Origin: an uncultured Pedobacter sp.
GTDB taxonomy: Bacteria; Bacteroidota; Bacteroidia; Sphingobacteriales; Sphingobacteriaceae
Length of the DNA stretch: 64,000 bases
NCBI RefSeq assembly: GCF_913776295.1
Contig: NZ_CAJYOJ010000039.1
Coordinates: 62,001-126,000, forward strand
Direction: 5' to 3'
This document shows, one piece after another, positions 17,709 to 26,998 of the stretch (position 1 is its first letter; each line of letters opens with the position of its first letter). Made by a program: the position numbers and the translations under genes. The notes beneath the pieces are model-generated. The model was not told where the DNA came from. It searched no databases and worked only from the letters and a program-made list of their open reading frames with translations.

Positions 17709-18848
17709 ATGAGTAAAATCTTTACCATTCTTGCCTTAATCATAAGCGGACGGATCTTGTTTTCCTTTCAATCGGCTAATTTTAATGACGATGATGAGTT
17801 GAGTATTGATAGTCTGCGCAAAGTTTATTCAAAACCTACCAGCCAATGGCCAAAACCAACGGTAGATGCAGGAGCGGTCTTTCAGGAACTGGGTGAACTT
17901 CTACCTTCACCCGTCGATTTAAAAAACGATTCGGTGAAACATGTGGTGGAGCTAGGTAAAATCCTGTTTTTCGATCCACGTTTATCGGGTTCGAACCAGA
18001 TTTCGTGCTCAAGCTGCCATGCGCCTGATTTACACTGGACGGATGGACGGCAGGTATCCATCGGACACGATCATTTGCCCAATGTCCGCAATGCTCCATC
18101 TTTAGAAAATGTGTGGTTTTACAAACGCCTGTTTTGGGATGGCCGTGCAAGCAGTTTAGAAGAACAGGCCGGAAGCCCGGTGGCAGCACATAACGAGATG
18201 CATCAGGATATGAAAGTTTTAGCTAAAAAACTGAGTAAGATAAAAGGTTATCAACCTTATTTCAAATCTGCATTTGGTTCAAAAGAAATTACCAATAAAC
18301 GTATTTTCGAAAGCCTGGCTACTTTTCAACGCAGTATTGTAAGCCGCAGAACGCCTTTCGACCGTTTTTTAGGGAATGATAAAAAAGCGTTAACTGATCA
18401 GCAACTGGTGGGCTTACACCTGTTCCGCACCAAAGCCCGCTGTATTAACTGCCATAATGGTCCGTTTTTTACCGATAACGAATTCCATAATGATGGTTTG
18501 ACTTATTATGGCCGTAAATACGAGGATTTAGGCCTGTATAATGTAACGAAGAAACCAGAGGATGTGGGCAAATTTAAAACACCTGGTTTAAGAAATGTAA
18601 TGAAAACCGCGCCCTGGTTTCATAATGGCCTATTCCCTGATATGGATGGTGTAATGAACATGTACAATGTGGGCATGCCCGTGCAAAGGGTAAAACCAGA
18701 ACAGGTAAACGATCTGCTTCTGCCTAAAAACGATAAGTTGTTGAAAGGTTTAAAGCTGAGCAAGGCCGAAAAAGACGCTGTTATCGCCTTCCTAGAGGCT
18801 TTGTCCTCGCCAACGGTATTGATTAGGGTTGAGCAGTTGCCGCAGTAG
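17709..18848 (+). CDS. Di-haem cytochrome c peroxidase (MauG/CcpA family)
   Basis: This 379-residue exported protein has two c-type haem sites, CSSCH (100-104) and CINCH (245-249), each in its own domain, separated by the usual 145 residues. The N-terminus is hydrophobic (IFTILALIISGRILFSF), consistent with export. Members reduce hydrogen peroxide or, as MauG, oxidise a protein partner. A MauG-like role is possible because it is the last gene of a receptor-lipoprotein-barrel operon rather than of a respiratory unit. It starts 2 bp after the barrel gene. No terminator is seen behind it; a tandem-repeat spacer follows. Confidence 0.88.
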   Translation: MSKIFTILALIISGRILFSFQSANFNDDDELSIDSLRKVYSKPTSQWPKPTVDAGAVFQELGELLPSPVDLKNDSVKHVVELGKILFFDPRLSGSNQISCSSCHAPDLHWTDGRQVSIGHDHLPNVRNAPSLENVWFYKRLFWDGRASSLEEQAGSPVAAHNEMHQDMKVLAKKLSKIKGYQPYFKSAFGSKEITNKRIFESLATFQRSIVSRRTPFDRFLGNDKKALTDQQLVGLHLFRTKARCINCHNGPFFTDNEFHNDGLTYYGRKYEDLGLYNVTKKPEDVGKFKTPGLRNVMKTAPWFHNGLFPDMDGVMNMYNVGMPVQRVKPEQVNDLLLPKNDKLLKGLKLSKAEKDAVIAFLEALSSPTVLIRVEQLPQ

Positions 18849-18957
18849 CAAGCTGGGAGTTTGGAGTTGAGCGTTCGCAGTTGACAGCCTTTTAACCACT
18901 TTGAACAGTTAACTATTAATCCTCACCTGAGTTGGCCGTTTAGCGTTTGGTAATACC

Positions 18958-19185
18958 AAGAACAAATAATCAATGAACTAATGACCAGTAAACCAATGAC
19001 CAATAAACAAATGAGCAATAAACAAATGACCAATGACCAGTAAACCAATGAACAACAATCAATGACCAATAAACTAATGGCTAATGACCAATAAACTAAT
19101 GACCAATGACCAGTAAACCAATGACCAATAATCAATGACCAGTAAATCAATGATCAATGACCAGTAAACTAATGACCAATTAAAC
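18958..19185. repeat. Degenerate tandem repeat (15- and 22-bp units)
   Basis: About twelve imperfect units are built from CAATGACCAATAAAC (15 bp) and the same with an extra CAATGAC heptad (22 bp). The interchangeable words are AATGACC and CAGTAAAC/CAATAAAC. It fills the spacer 18849-19189 and ends just behind the murI stop codon. There is no gene here; the reading frame through it on the minus strand is only the translated repeat. Confidence 0.85.
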
Positions 19186-19189
19186 CACT

Positions 19190-20005
19190 TCACATCTTAC
19201 CCGATTTCAACGCTTCGCCGAAAAAGATAGAGGCATGTTCATCGAACGCAGCCGGATCGCCGCTGGTGTAAAAAGCCCTTTTACTCTCTTTAGCCAGTTT
19301 TTTTTCGATCTCAGGGTGCCTTTGTAAATAATCAACTAAACTATCGGCTACTATATCGCCTTGTGCCAAAACGTTGATGTAATCGGGAAATACGGCTTTT
19401 AGCTTAGGCATCAATAACGGATAGTGCGTGCAGGCCAGCAATACACAATCTATATCGGCAGATTGGTTTAACAGCTGGCTACAGTATTCTTCAATAAAAA
19501 AATCTGCTCCTGGTTCCAGATGCTCATTGTTTTCAATTAATGGGACCCACATTGGACAACTTTGCTGATATACCTGTATATCGGGGTAAAATTTATTGAT
19601 TTCCAACAGGTAGGATTTTGAATTAACCGTTCCCCTGGTACCCATTACGCCCACTTGTTTGGTGCTGGTATACTGGTCTATCACTTCGGCTGTAGGCCTG
19701 ATTACGCCGAGTACGCGCCTATTGGGATACTTGGCAGGTAAATCCCGCTGTTGGATGGTCCTGAGCGACTTAGCTGAAGCGGTATTACAGGCGAGTATTA
19801 CTAAATGGCAACCTTTGGCAAAGAGCCATTCTACACATTCTAAAGTGTATTTGTAAATGGTATCAAAAGCATGATCGCCATATGGCGACCGGGCATTATC
19901 TCCTAAATAAATATAATTATACTCGGGTAACTGATTGGCAATGGAGCGGAATACCGTTAAACCTCCGTAACCTGAATCGAAAATACCTATTGGTGATGCC
20001 CGCAT
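19190..20005 (-). CDS. murI: Glutamate racemase
   Basis: Makes D-glutamate for peptidoglycan. The 271-residue protein has the N-terminal IGIFDSGYGGLTV signature with the substrate-binding Asp-Ser and the two catalytic cysteines: Cys73 in LACNTASAK and Cys192 in LLACTHYPLL. It is the last gene of the envelope cluster that starts with nadK, but it is separated from the second skp gene by a terminator and a 249-bp spacer, so it may have its own promoter. Confidence 0.95.
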   Translation of the reverse strand: MRASPIGIFDSGYGGLTVFRSIANQLPEYNYIYLGDNARSPYGDHAFDTIYKYTLECVEWLFAKGCHLVILACNTASAKSLRTIQQRDLPAKYPNRRVLGVIRPTAEVIDQYTSTKQVGVMGTRGTVNSKSYLLEINKFYPDIQVYQQSCPMWVPLIENNEHLEPGADFFIEEYCSQLLNQSADIDCVLLACTHYPLLMPKLKAVFPDYINVLAQGDIVADSLVDYLQRHPEIEKKLAKESKRAFYTSGDPAAFDEHASIFFGEALKSGKM

Positions 20006-20130
20006 GGTGTTGAAAGTTAAATGTTGAAACGTTTTAAAGTTAGTGGAAAATTGGAATGTTAGCTATCAAGTTGAAATGTAAAGCAATCGTCTTCCTGAAC
20101 TTGAAGCTGCTAAACTGAAATTAGATACCA

Positions 20131-20160
20131 AAGATGCTGAAATAAATTCAGCATGACGAA
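20131..20160. repeat. Inverted repeat TGCTGAAATAAATTCAGCA
   Basis: A 7-bp stem TGCTGAA/TTCAGCA around ATAAA, followed by TGACGAA. Such words are common between genes in this phylum. The same stem type occurs at 1492 (ACCCTGA) and near 37530 (CCCTGAA). Confidence 0.5.
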
Positions 20161-20167
20161 ATTGGAT

Positions 20168-20211
20168 AAAAAAAAAGCGGAACTAAGTGAACACTTAATC
20201 CCGCTTTTTTT
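20168..20211 (-). terminator. Bidirectional terminator behind the skp genes
   Basis: Stem AAAAAAGCGG (20171-20180) with CCGCTTTTTT (20201-20210), plus an inner TAAGTG/CACTTA pairing. The A and T tracts allow termination in both directions; on the minus strand it ends the bamA-skp-skp transcript. Confidence 0.85.
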
Positions 20212-20254
20212 ACACCGGAAGGGAGACGTTTGACTCTAAACTTCTGGCTGAAGA

Positions 20255-20833
20255 CTACTTTTTAGGTGCAGCCGGTTTTGCAGCAGTAGCTGAAATACCT
20301 AATTTAGATTTAACTGCAGCAGTAATATCATCACCACCATCCCAGAATACTAAATTGTTACCTCCCTGTCCGTTTGCGATATCGAAAACATAAGCTAAAC
20401 CTTTTTCTTTAGCGACAGCAGAAATTGCCGTTGCAACTTTAGCCTGGATAGGTTGAAATAATTCACCTTGTTTGGTACCTATATCTTGTGAAGCTTTAGT
20501 ACGGGCATCAGTGATGCGTTTTTCTAAATCCTGTAATTCCTGACCAGCAGCTTGTAATTCTTTACCTACAGTTTCTTTGTTGGCTTCACTTAACGTTTTT
20601 TCTTTCTTTTGGGCATCTGTCAGTTTTGTCTGATATTCTTTGATCATGGCATCAATATCAGCTTGCTTCTGTTTACCTAAAGTTTCTAAAGTAGTTTGAG
20701 CTGTTTTAGCCTCAGGTAAATTTGCAAAAACCTCTTCAGAATTAATGTGACCTAATTTTTGTTGTGCACTTGCCATATTCGCTGTAAACAATAACCCCGC
20801 TGCTACAAAGAATACGTTAATTAACTTTCTCAT
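20255..20833 (-). CDS. OmpH/Skp-family periplasmic chaperone (second copy)
   Basis: A 192-residue chaperone for unfolded outer membrane proteins. It has a signal peptide (MRKLINVFFVAAGLLFTANMASAQ), the family start KLGHINSEEVFANLPEAK, a long charged coiled coil (about 45-130) and the C-terminal AKEKGLAYVFDIANGQG region of the trimeric body. An Ala/Pro/Lys tail (ATAAKPAAPKK) ends it. It is the more conserved of two tandem skp genes and follows bamA, its functional partner. The 63-bp gap to the first copy has no terminator. Confidence 0.9.
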   Translation of the reverse strand: MRKLINVFFVAAGLLFTANMASAQQKLGHINSEEVFANLPEAKTAQTTLETLGKQKQADIDAMIKEYQTKLTDAQKKEKTLSEANKETVGKELQAAGQELQDLEKRITDARTKASQDIGTKQGELFQPIQAKVATAISAVAKEKGLAYVFDIANGQGGNNLVFWDGGDDITAAVKSKLGISATAAKPAAPKK

Positions 20834-20896
20834 CTTTTTATTTTACTTTTTTATTTTTTTCTGTTTGTTTTTCTTCGAAAATCAGGGACGAATATA

Positions 20897-21430
20897 CTAA
20901 TTATTTACAGTCCCCGGTTTATAACCTAATTTAACAATTACATCATTACTTACATCGTAACTGCTACTGGCATAAATCATCATGGTAGCTTCGCTGCTCT
21001 TGTCGAAAATAAAGTCCAGATATTTAGATTTTGCAATCTGTTTAATGGCCTCGGCTACTTTATCCTGGATAGGCTTAATTAGTTTCACCCGGCTTTGAAA
21101 AAGATCTCCATCTGGTCCAAACTTAGAGCGTTGAAATTCTTTAGCTTGTTTTTCTTTTTCTATAATCTCGTTTTCACGTCTTTTTCGCATATCATCAGTT
21201 AATAAAACCTGATCAGCCTGATAAGCCTTGTACATCCGGTCAATTTCAGAAAAATTCTGATCGACCTGCTGCTGCCATTGTTTAGAAGCAACATTTAACT
21301 GATTGAGTGCCGATTTATATTCCGGCAAATGTTTCAAAATATACTCGGTGTCTACGTAAGCAAACTTCTGTGCAAATGCACCAAAAGAGGTACAAATTAG
21401 GAATGCGATAAACAGATACTTTTTCATCAT
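20897..21430 (-). CDS. OmpH/Skp-family periplasmic chaperone (first copy)
   Basis: This 177-residue protein has a signal peptide (MKKYLFIAFLICTSFGAFAQ) and the Skp start FAYVDTEYILKHLPEYKSAL. A coiled coil rich in Gln, Glu and Lys follows (about 45-125), then the conserved C-terminal IAKSKYLDFIFDKSSEATMMIY. Two adjacent start codons (21430, 21427) are equally good. It stands 185 bp behind bamA. Tandem divergent skp genes after bamA are usual in Bacteroidota; the copies may serve different clients, which is inference. Confidence 0.88.
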   Translation of the reverse strand: MMKKYLFIAFLICTSFGAFAQKFAYVDTEYILKHLPEYKSALNQLNVASKQWQQQVDQNFSEIDRMYKAYQADQVLLTDDMRKRRENEIIEKEKQAKEFQRSKFGPDGDLFQSRVKLIKPIQDKVAEAIKQIAKSKYLDFIFDKSSEATMMIYASSSYDVSNDVIVKLGYKPGTVNN

Positions 21431-21615
21431 GTTAATGTTTTTTTAAAGGTGATGAAGCTATCATGATTTTATCTTCTCTATTGCCAAGTAGGCAAAATCC
21501 TGATGGTTTCATTTGTATGTGTGTGTTAATGATAATAATTAATAACCTAAGCTTTCTTTAAACTCTTATTGCAATGATTTATTGCATAATTAGTTAATTT
21601 TTTATTCTTTATCAA

Positions 21616-24159
21616 TTAAAATCCACCTAATTGTTGTGCGATACTGAAAGTAAAGTTTTGTTTACCGCCATCCTGAACACCAGGAATTCTATCAAACGCA
21701 TGTCCGTAATCGATACCTAGTAAACCAAATATCGGCAAGAAAATACGTGCACCTACACCAACAGATCTTCTTACGTTAAAAGGGTTAAAATCACCGAATC
21801 TATTCCAGGTATTACCAGCTTCAGCAAAGGCTAGAACAAATGCTGTTGCCTGTTGGCTCGCTATTACCGGATAGCGGGCCTCCAATACATATTTCGTATA
21901 AATAGGGCTACCAGACTGTTGTGCAATTCTTGGATCGGAACCATTCGGTATAACGGCATTATTTGCATAACCACGCATGGCAATTAGCTCAGAACCCTGT
22001 AAGAAATCGAATCCCTGCATACCATCACCACCCAGTTTGAAACGCTCGAAAGCCGATTGGCCAACTGCTTTATTATACTGGCCTAAGAAACCAAATTGTG
22101 CCTGGGCCTTAACTACAAGGTTACCAACTACCCTTTGATACCACTGCGAATCGAATTTCCATTTATGGTATTCCGTAAAACGGTATTTCTCCCGATCAGA
22201 TGCTGTAGCATAGTTTGTATGATTTAACAATGAAAATGGCGGTGTAGCCTGAACAGTGAAACGTAAAAATGATCCCGATTTAGGGAAGATTGGCGAATCT
22301 CTTGAATCGCGGCTGATCTCTTGTGATAAACTCAGGTTATAAGAAGTACCTGTATTAAACAGGTATCCAGAATAGTTATTTAGAATATACTGTTGTAAAC
22401 TTATCGCATGAGACAACTGGAAATAGTTATCAGGCCAGTTTAACCTTCTGCCCAGACTAACGGTTACCCCATTTAAACGAATTTTTTGAAATAGCGCATC
22501 GCTGCTGCTGATACCGTTAGATTGTAATGAAGTAAAGGCACTCACCCCAAAACTTACCGGTTTCTCGCCACCAAACCAGGGTTGTGAGAAGGAGAAGCTA
22601 TAGGATTGATAATATTTACCGTTGGTTTGTCCACGCAGGCTTAATTTCTGTCCATCACCTTTTGGCAGTGGTTTGTAAGCTTTTAAGTTAAACAGGTTAC
22701 GTAACGAGAAGTTATTAAAAGTTAAACCTAACGTACCAATGATCCGGCCACCACCAAAACCACCAGAGAGTTCGATTTGATCTGAAGGCTTTTCTTCTAC
22801 GGCATATTCAATATCCACAGTTCCATCAGCCGGGTTAGGGCGAGGTGTAGGTACTGTTTTAGACTCATCGAAGTTACCTAACTGACCAATCTCACGAATG
22901 GTACGGATTAAATCACTTTTGTTAAACTTCTGCCCCGGTTTAGTACGGATTTCACGTAAAACAACCTTGTCATTTGTAATCGTGTTACCTTTTAAAGTAA
23001 TGCGGTTGTTGGTGTATTGTGGTCCTTCGTACATCCGTAATTCTACATCAACCGTGTCTCCATAGATTCTGGTCTGTACCGGATCGATATTAAAAGTTAA
23101 ATATCCATTATCGGTATACATGCTATTGATATCGCCCCCGTTTTCACCACCACCATTTAATTTTTTGTTTAATCTTTCTTCGCTAAAAACATCACCTTTT
23201 TCAATGGTCAATACTTTATTCAGAATACTATCCGGATAAATGGCATTACCTGCCCAGGTGATATTACCAAAATAATATTTTTTACCCTCGTAAAGGTCCA
23301 TTCTGATATTAACTTTCTTATCGTTATATTGGTAAATGGTATCTTTTAACAATTCCGCATCACGATATCCCTTCTCGTGCATTTTAGCAACCATTTTGAT
23401 CTTGTTCTCTTCATATTTCTCTTTTGAGAATTTTCCGGAGCCCCAGAAACGCCACCATGCAAATTGTTTAGGATTTTTCAGGAATTTTCTCAGTTTTGAT
23501 GATTTGAAATCCTTGTTCCCGGTAAAATCGATGTGCTGTACTTTAACGCGGTGGCCTTTATCGATATAGGCTTCCAAAACCACACTGTTTTCTGCATTCG
23601 GATCTTTGCGCGTTTTGTAATCAATTTTGGTGAAGAAAAAGCCTTTATCCAATAAATATTTTTTAACAATGGCAGATGTGGTATTGTACAGGTTATCATT
23701 TACGATTTTGCCCGTTTTATCATTCAGTTTTTCCTGAATGGCGGTTTTTTCAGATTTGCGAACACCTTTTAAATCAATAGAACTCAACCGCGGACGCTCT
23801 ACTACTTCAATTTCGAAATAAACAGAATCTTGTACAAATTTTTCAATGTTAAGTTTAACGTCATCAAACAAGCCCTGCGCCCACAATGTTTTAATCGCAT
23901 CAGAAGTTGCCTCACCCGGAAGAACAATTTTATCGCCTTTGGTTAACTTAGATAAGGTGATTAATACTTCTTTATCCAAATACTGGGTTCCTGTTACCGT
24001 TGTACCTCCGATAATATACTCTTTTGGACTAAAATAATCGAGATCTAAGCCACCAACCTTTAAAGAAGGAGTTACCTGAGCCTGACCTTGTGGACGTATT
24101 TGAGCGAAGGCCGGAACGGCTAAAATGAGTAGGATTAAAACCTGAAATATTCTTTTCAT
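21616..24159 (-). CDS. bamA: Outer membrane protein assembly factor BamA
   Basis: The central subunit of the BAM complex that inserts beta-barrels. The 847-residue protein has a signal peptide (MKRIFQVLILLILAVPAFAQ), a series of POTRA repeats (about 90-450, for example LSSIDLKGVRKSEKTAIQEKL), and a C-terminal 16-strand Omp85 barrel with YVLEARYPVI and GLLGIDYGHAFD; it ends in a SIAQQLGGF-type strand. ATG 24159 is taken as start because the signal peptide begins there; an in-frame codon 27 bp upstream adds MVITEQIIL. It is followed by its chaperones and preceded by uppS at 148 bp. Confidence 0.95.
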   Translation of the reverse strand: MKRIFQVLILLILAVPAFAQIRPQGQAQVTPSLKVGGLDLDYFSPKEYIIGGTTVTGTQYLDKEVLITLSKLTKGDKIVLPGEATSDAIKTLWAQGLFDDVKLNIEKFVQDSVYFEIEVVERPRLSSIDLKGVRKSEKTAIQEKLNDKTGKIVNDNLYNTTSAIVKKYLLDKGFFFTKIDYKTRKDPNAENSVVLEAYIDKGHRVKVQHIDFTGNKDFKSSKLRKFLKNPKQFAWWRFWGSGKFSKEKYEENKIKMVAKMHEKGYRDAELLKDTIYQYNDKKVNIRMDLYEGKKYYFGNITWAGNAIYPDSILNKVLTIEKGDVFSEERLNKKLNGGGENGGDINSMYTDNGYLTFNIDPVQTRIYGDTVDVELRMYEGPQYTNNRITLKGNTITNDKVVLREIRTKPGQKFNKSDLIRTIREIGQLGNFDESKTVPTPRPNPADGTVDIEYAVEEKPSDQIELSGGFGGGRIIGTLGLTFNNFSLRNLFNLKAYKPLPKGDGQKLSLRGQTNGKYYQSYSFSFSQPWFGGEKPVSFGVSAFTSLQSNGISSSDALFQKIRLNGVTVSLGRRLNWPDNYFQLSHAISLQQYILNNYSGYLFNTGTSYNLSLSQEISRDSRDSPIFPKSGSFLRFTVQATPPFSLLNHTNYATASDREKYRFTEYHKWKFDSQWYQRVVGNLVVKAQAQFGFLGQYNKAVGQSAFERFKLGGDGMQGFDFLQGSELIAMRGYANNAVIPNGSDPRIAQQSGSPIYTKYVLEARYPVIASQQATAFVLAFAEAGNTWNRFGDFNPFNVRRSVGVGARIFLPIFGLLGIDYGHAFDRIPGVQDGGKQNFTFSIAQQLGGF

Positions 24160-24307
24160 TAAAATTATTTGTTCAGTAATGACCAAAAGGTAACGCTGTT
24201 TATCAAGCAGAATGTTTTTACGTTGTTCCCTTATTATGGTTTCATTTATCGTATAAAAGTGGTGCTAAGTTAGTTTAAACGCTTGTTAAAAAGTGTTAAA
24301 AGAAAAA

Positions 24308-25048
24308 TTAGTTTAACTGTTCACTAATTTTACCAAATCGGCGTTCGCGTTTTTGATAGTCTACAATAGCCTCGAAAAGATTTTCACGTCTGAAATCCGG
24401 CCATAAAACATCAGTAAAATAAAACTCGGTATAAGCCATCTGCCAAAGCAGATAATTGCTAATCCGGTGTTCGCCACTGGTCCTGATCATCAGTTCAGGA
24501 TCGGGCATATTTACGGTTGTTAGTTTAGATGAAAACAGGTCTTCGTTGATATCATCCAAAGAAATGGCATTATCTTTTACGGCTGACGCAATATTTTTGG
24601 CGGCTTCCAAAATCTCCCATTTCGCACTATAACTTAATGCCAGTGTTAAAGTACACTTTTCGTTATGAGCTGTTTTTTCCATCGCTTCTTTTAAATCATC
24701 AATACACTCCCGGGGCAAAGAGGCAATATTGCCAATGGCGTTCAGCTTAACATTATTTTTATTAAGTGTTTCAGTTTCCTTATTAATAGTTGAAATCAGA
24801 ATCTGCATTAGCGCATCCACCTCTTCTTTGGGCCTGTTCCAGTTTTCGGTAGAAAAAGCATACAAGGTTAGGTATTTAATACCTACTTCCACACAGCCCT
24901 CTACAATATCTTTTACAGAAAGTACACCTTGTTCATGTCCGAAAACCCGCACTTTGCCCTGGCCTTTAGCCCATCTTCCATTACCATCCATGATTACGGC
25001 AATGTGCTTTGGCAGGCGGCTGTAGTCTATTTGTTCTTTAAATCCCAT
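24308..25048 (-). CDS. uppS: Isoprenyl transferase (undecaprenyl diphosphate synthase)
   Basis: Builds the C55 lipid carrier for peptidoglycan and O-antigen by adding isopentenyl units in cis. The 246-residue protein shows the family start HIAVIMDGNGRWAKGQG (catalytic Asp21), the FSTENWNRPKEEV motif, and PDPELMIRTSGEHRISNYLLWQ near the C-terminus, with the Arg and Glu that bind substrate. It lies 19 bp behind the DUF6089 gene, in one operon with nadK and bamA. Confidence 0.96.
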   Translation of the reverse strand: MGFKEQIDYSRLPKHIAVIMDGNGRWAKGQGKVRVFGHEQGVLSVKDIVEGCVEVGIKYLTLYAFSTENWNRPKEEVDALMQILISTINKETETLNKNNVKLNAIGNIASLPRECIDDLKEAMEKTAHNEKCTLTLALSYSAKWEILEAAKNIASAVKDNAISLDDINEDLFSSKLTTVNMPDPELMIRTSGEHRISNYLLWQMAYTEFYFTDVLWPDFRRENLFEAIVDYQKRERRFGKISEQLN

Positions 25049-25067
25049 TAATTATATCAAAATCAGC

Positions 25068-25880
25068 TTAAAAGGAATAGCATTTTGAGGATACAAAGGT
25101 AAAAGATATGCCAATACTAACAAATAGATAAGTATCCCTTTTTCTAAAATCGCCTCTTTGGGTTCCCGGCACTCCAATCTGGTTAGCAGAAGGATCAGAT
25201 AAATTGACCCAATTTTCTCCGCTTCTTACGAAAGCAGGATTAGTTGGATAACGGCCGCTGACATCGTCAATATAATCGGTAAAGGGTGTTCTGTACCCCA
25301 ATTCTGTAAAAACGCTCCAGGTGTCTTTATAATTATACCGCAACCCCAAGCCGTAAGGAATCGTTAAAACCGCATTTGTATATCCATTTTCCTGGCCTTC
25401 AGTGGCTAAGCGGTCTAACCTGTATTTTTCACCATAAACATCCACAGTTGGCTTAAATATCAGGAAACCTACGCCTGTAAAAAGATATGGTGTAAATTGA
25501 CGTGTCCCGCCACCGAGGTTGAAATTAAAGAAATTAAAATCTATCAGCCCGCTAAACTCATTTAACGCTGTTTTAAAACGCAGATTTCGTTGTCGAAACT
25601 GTTCATTATCAGAATCGGCATCATCTGCCCTGATCTGCCCATAAGTATAATTCAAACGAATGCCAACATATTGGTTAAAATTCCGCTTTACATAAGCACC
25701 TCCGGAAAAACCGCTGATCTGTAAGGGGTTGTTTTGATTGAGGTCGCCCAGGTAACCCGCGCCACCAGCCATCATCCCAACTTCCCAAGATGGCTCGCCC
25801 ACCACCAAACGCTGGGCATAAATTAGCTGCACACTAAAAATAAGAAAGGATATGATCAATAGCTGTTTGCCTGGAGCCAT
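25068..25880 (-). CDS. DUF6089-type outer membrane barrel protein
   Basis: This 270-residue exported protein (signal MAPGKQLLIISFLIFSVQLIYA, then QRL) starts with EPSWEVGMMAGGAGYLGDLN, a typical first strand of a small eight-strand barrel. Further Gly/aromatic strands follow (YLFTGVGFLIFKPTVD, TELGYRTPFTDYIDDVSG), matching DUF6089 as I recall it. The position between nadK and uppS is conserved in Bacteroidota, which suggests a role in envelope building, perhaps as a BAM-linked factor; the function is not known. The last residues KCYSF are unusual in holding a Cys. Confidence 0.78.
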   Translation of the reverse strand: MAPGKQLLIISFLIFSVQLIYAQRLVVGEPSWEVGMMAGGAGYLGDLNQNNPLQISGFSGGAYVKRNFNQYVGIRLNYTYGQIRADDADSDNEQFRQRNLRFKTALNEFSGLIDFNFFNFNLGGGTRQFTPYLFTGVGFLIFKPTVDVYGEKYRLDRLATEGQENGYTNAVLTIPYGLGLRYNYKDTWSVFTELGYRTPFTDYIDDVSGRYPTNPAFVRSGENWVNLSDPSANQIGVPGTQRGDFRKRDTYLFVSIGISFTFVSSKCYSF

Positions 25881-25882
25881 AC

Positions 25883-26764
25883 TTAATAGTTACGGGTGTC
25901 GATACCCCACAATAATTTATTTCTTAACGTGTTTAAGTAAGTTTCATTATTAAGCCGAACAAGATTTAAGCAAAAATCTGCCTTTTTTATGCTAATTTTT
26001 ACAGAACGCTCTACGGTAACAGTCCGGCTATCGCACGAAACCAAAAACTTTGATTCTCTGGCTTCTACCTCAAAAGAGAGCATATTGCTATCGGGTACAA
26101 CCACGGGCCTAACATTTAAATTATGTGGTGCAATAGGTGTAATGACAAAGTTTTTAGAATCCGGATAGATAATTGGTCCACCGCAACTTAATGAGTATGC
26201 TGTAGAGCCTGTTGGGGTAGCAATAATTAATCCATCTGCCCAATAGGAGTTGATAAACTCATTATTCATGGAGGCATGTATAATCATCATAGCCGAGTTA
26301 TCACGGCGGTGGATGGTAATATCGTTCAAGGCAAAGTTCTCTTCACCAAATAATCCATTATCTGATTCCAACCTTAAAAGCGACCTCGAATCTAAGGTAT
26401 ATTCTTTATTGATCAGCGCATGTAGTGCCGATCCGATTTCGTTTTTATTGATACTGGCCAGAAAGCCCAGGCGGCCAAAGTTGATCCCGATTACAGGTAT
26501 GCCCGAATTGCGGATCAACGATAATGTATCAAGCAAAGTACCATCTCCGCCCAAGCTTAATAATACGTCTGCACGTTCCTTTAGTTCGGTATGGTTATGA
26601 AAAATAATGGTATTGGCAGGCAGTTTTATCTTGCCATGTAGCGATGTTTTAAATTTAGCATATAAAACAGGCTGAATATGATGTTCGGCTAAATGATTAA
26701 AAACCTCCTGTACATATGGCAAAACCGTATCATTAAAATCCCTGCCGTAAATTGCAATCCTCAT
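25883..26764 (-). CDS. nadK: NAD kinase
   Basis: Phosphorylates NAD to NADP. The 293-residue protein carries the GGDGT motif (72-76), the ALNDITIHR segment (Asn147-Asp148) and TPTGSTAYSLSCGGP (183-196), which bind NAD and ATP. Length fits the family. It heads the envelope part of the minus-strand cluster. Its upstream neighbour is not the CBS gene, as expected from the gene pairing around it, but a decayed duplicate of secreted-protein genes. Confidence 0.95.
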   Translation of the reverse strand: MRIAIYGRDFNDTVLPYVQEVFNHLAEHHIQPVLYAKFKTSLHGKIKLPANTIIFHNHTELKERADVLLSLGGDGTLLDTLSLIRNSGIPVIGINFGRLGFLASINKNEIGSALHALINKEYTLDSRSLLRLESDNGLFGEENFALNDITIHRRDNSAMMIIHASMNNEFINSYWADGLIIATPTGSTAYSLSCGGPIIYPDSKNFVITPIAPHNLNVRPVVVPDSNMLSFEVEARESKFLVSCDSRTVTVERSVKISIKKADFCLNLVRLNNETYLNTLRNKLLWGIDTRNY

Positions 26765-26860
26765 AGTAAGATTTAAACATTAAGCGTAACGTCGAAGAAG
26801 AACATTATCCATTTAGTCACAAAAGTAATTTATTCTTTTAATAATATGTGTAAATATTTC

Positions 26861-26990
26861 TTCGCAAAAACCCTCAAAATCCCAATTTGTCGAAAAAATA
26901 GCCGGCATTGAATAACTTATTATTTCGTAATATAAAGAATCAGTTCCTGTAAATCGACTTTTTATTTCTACCTTTATTTTAATCAATCTT
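26861..26990 (-). pseudogene. Decayed copy of the 3' end of the 27160-27702 gene
   Basis: On the minus strand a frame reads FTGTDSLYYEIISYSMPAIF, which aligns with FTGTDYLQYDVISYSMPTIL at the end of the intact protein encoded at 27160-27702. Upstream of this stretch the frame keeps only a short IKVEIKSR; downstream the ending differs. There is no start codon and no full-length frame. With the fragment at 26999-27131 it forms a second, degenerate copy of the two-gene unit, in the same order. Confidence 0.75.
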
Positions 26991-26998
26991 TAGGGATC

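Noticed and set aside
18923..19150. A 75-codon minus-strand frame rich in Trp, Ile and Leu
   Set aside because: It is only the translation of the CAATGACC tandem repeat.
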